Assembly (NCBI GenBank): GCA_021786375.1
Contig: JAJYNL010000106.1
Coordinates: forward strand, 17,575-81,574
Source: Actinomycetes bacterium
Lineage (GTDB): Bacteria > Actinomycetota > Acidimicrobiia > Acidimicrobiales > Acidimicrobiaceae
Direction: 5' to 3'
Length of the DNA: 64,000 bases
In this document: piece by piece, positions 63,287-64,000 of the stretch
Numbering within the stretch: position 1 is the first letter of the stretch
How the letters are laid out: each line of letters begins with the position of its first letter
Made by a program: the position numbers and the translations under genes
Notes under the pieces: generated by a model
Database searches by the model: none
Told to the model about the DNA's origin: nothing
What the model saw: the letters and a program-made list of their open reading frames with translations, nothing else

Positions 63287-63700
63287 TCACGAGACGGGCG
63301 TGGCCGGCGCCGGCGGAGCAGCGGCCGGAGTGACCGCTGTTGGAGCGGCCGGGGCCGAGGAGCCGGAGAACACAGAGCTGAGGGCGGACTCCACGGTCGA
63401 GCGCTGGAAGTAGAGCCCGTAGATGACCTGGCTGGCGGAGAAGATGATGGCCGACAGCGCCACCAGACTCTCGGAGAAATCGGCCGGCGCGGTGATGTAG
63501 ACCGCAGCTATGGCGACCGCGATCGAGACGATCGCGGCGATTGACTGCTTCACCGGCGCGGACCACTTCTCGCGCTTTAGCAGGCTGGTCACAGGCGGCA
63601 CCACCAGGCCGCCGATGGTGGCGACCATGGCAACGGTGGCGGCCGAGAGGCCCCTGAAAGCCGGGGCCGCGGTGGCGGTAACGAGCAGTACGGAGTGCAT
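63287..63700 (-). CDS. Small membrane protein, possibly holin-like
   Basis: A 137-residue protein with three hydrophobic helices (about 15-40, 50-70, 78-95) and a low-complexity Pro/Ala tail. The KREKWSAPVKQSIAAIVSIAVAIAAVYITAP region between helices is hydrophobic and moderately charged. The topology resembles phage holins, but this is only suggestive. ATG at 63700, with AGAAAGG upstream. The adjacent 173 bases (63114-63286) hold a cysteine-rich antisense frame I do not call. Confidence 0.5.
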   Translation of the reverse strand: MHSVLLVTATAAPAFRGLSAATVAMVATIGGLVVPPVTSLLKREKWSAPVKQSIAAIVSIAVAIAAVYITAPADFSESLVALSAIIFSASQVIYGLYFQRSTVESALSSVFSGSSAPAAPTAVTPAAAPPAPATPVS

Positions 63701-63888
63701 GGATATGCCTTTCTAGGTGGCTGGTGTCTTGTGGGGTGTTCGGACGGCTGACCCTCTGCTGGGCGGCGGCTGAGCCGGAACTTTCGATCCGAGCTGGTCG
63801 GATCTCCGAAGTACCGAAGTATGGATAGCGACGGGTCCGATGGCGTCAGGAACGTCGAGGGCAGGTGCTCCTTGCCCCTCAGGGGTTC

Positions 63889-64000
63889 TCAGGCCCCAGC
63901 CACGATCCATCCACCGGGTGCTGAGCACACGCCGAGAGTACCGAGCCGCGCCAGGTTGACGGCGGCGGCGAGGAGGCTGAAGTCGGCGGCGACCTTCACC
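63889..64000 (-). pseudogene. Transposase C-terminal fragment (window-truncated)
   Basis: The last 36 residues of a minus-strand frame ending at TGA 63889-63891 read ADFSLLAAAVNLARLGTLGV near their start. This resembles the C-terminus of IS1182-type transposases. The 5' part lies outside the window, so integrity is unknown; it may be a complete gene continuing to the right. The 188 bases before it (63701-63888) show no gene and might include the insertion-sequence end. Confidence 0.45.

Larger units (their letters stand above)
61458..64000 (+). mobile_element. Integrated element (start only), at tRNA-Arg
   Basis: The sequence after the tRNA begins with an integrase and carries a small unknown gene, a membrane (holin-like) protein and a transposase fragment. 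This layout suggests a prophage or integrative element inserted in tRNA-Arg. The other end lies outside the window and no second copy of the tRNA 3' end was seen, so its type is undetermined. Confidence 0.6.

Noticed and set aside
62907..63290. Cysteine-rich minus-strand frame (MKTCCRDWHPGMHT...) after the membrane gene
   Set aside because: A GTG overlaps the membrane-gene stop, but it is antisense to the 62745-63113 frame, shows no known family, and has no ribosome site; evidence is too thin.

Overview
The window is GC-rich, gene-dense chromosomal DNA from an actinobacterium. The lineage markers are a mycothiol ligase (MshC), an F420-dependent NADP reductase, an InhA-type enoyl-ACP reductase, and genes for phosphatidylinositol mannosides (PgsA/PIP synthase, PatA, PimA). 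Gene order from thrS down to ruvB follows the mycobacterial arrangement thrS–HIT–pgsA–patA–pimA–pdxS–pdxT–yebC–ruvC–ruvA–ruvB. The secreted SCP-like protein with YWLVAKDGGIFTFG repeats resembles proteins I associate with Acidimicrobiia; that class assignment is an inference.

Layout. 1–12,350: the end of a penicillin-acylase gene, a P-type cation ATPase, queA, an omega-aminotransferase/mmsA catabolic pair with a divergent MocR regulator, a CBS protein, an ABC exporter and a membrane protein behind a palindromic promoter. 12,351–30,546: the conserved housekeeping block, mostly on the minus strand (ruvBAC, peroxiredoxin, yebC, pdxTS, a DUF3048 lipoprotein, a degenerate M48 protein, pimA, patA, pgsA, HIT, thrS, mshC, fno). 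A plus-strand MFS exporter and a plus-strand EF-G-like gene interrupt it. 30,660–41,024: fabI, a START-like protein, a secreted PKD-like protein, an AddAB-type helicase–nuclease pair and the repeat-bearing SCP protein. 41,089–42,995: a complete IS1634-family insertion sequence. 43,071–60,787: amino-acid metabolism (serA, an aminotransferase, serC, leuD, leuC, then leuB–ilvE–cimA), greA, a dehydrogenase/FMN-oxidase/formamidase operon, an amidase and small membrane proteins. 61,385–64,000: tRNA-Arg(ACG) followed at once by a tyrosine integrase and the start of an integrated element that runs off the window.

How genes work together. LeuCD, LeuB, IlvE and CimA can make both leucine and, through citramalate, isoleucine. 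The leuB–ilvE–cimA operon is preceded by a short leader ORF ending Ile-Val-Ile-Ile-Ile, a pause hairpin and a terminator with a T run, which is a classical attenuator. SerA and SerC supply serine. PdxS and PdxT form PLP synthase. PgsA, PatA and PimA act in sequence on phosphatidylinositol.

Most notable observations: (1) pdxS and pdxT share one reading frame separated by a single TAG, and pdxT has no ATG/GTG/TTG/CTG start before its conserved N-terminus; (2) the isoleucine/valine attenuator; (3) paired GTGTCACA octamers both upstream of and inside the integrase gene; (4) an M48-family protein that has lost the zinc-binding HEXXH motif; (5) an AddB-like nuclease with only three of the four expected cluster cysteines visible. 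No CRISPR array, rRNA or obvious defence island was seen.
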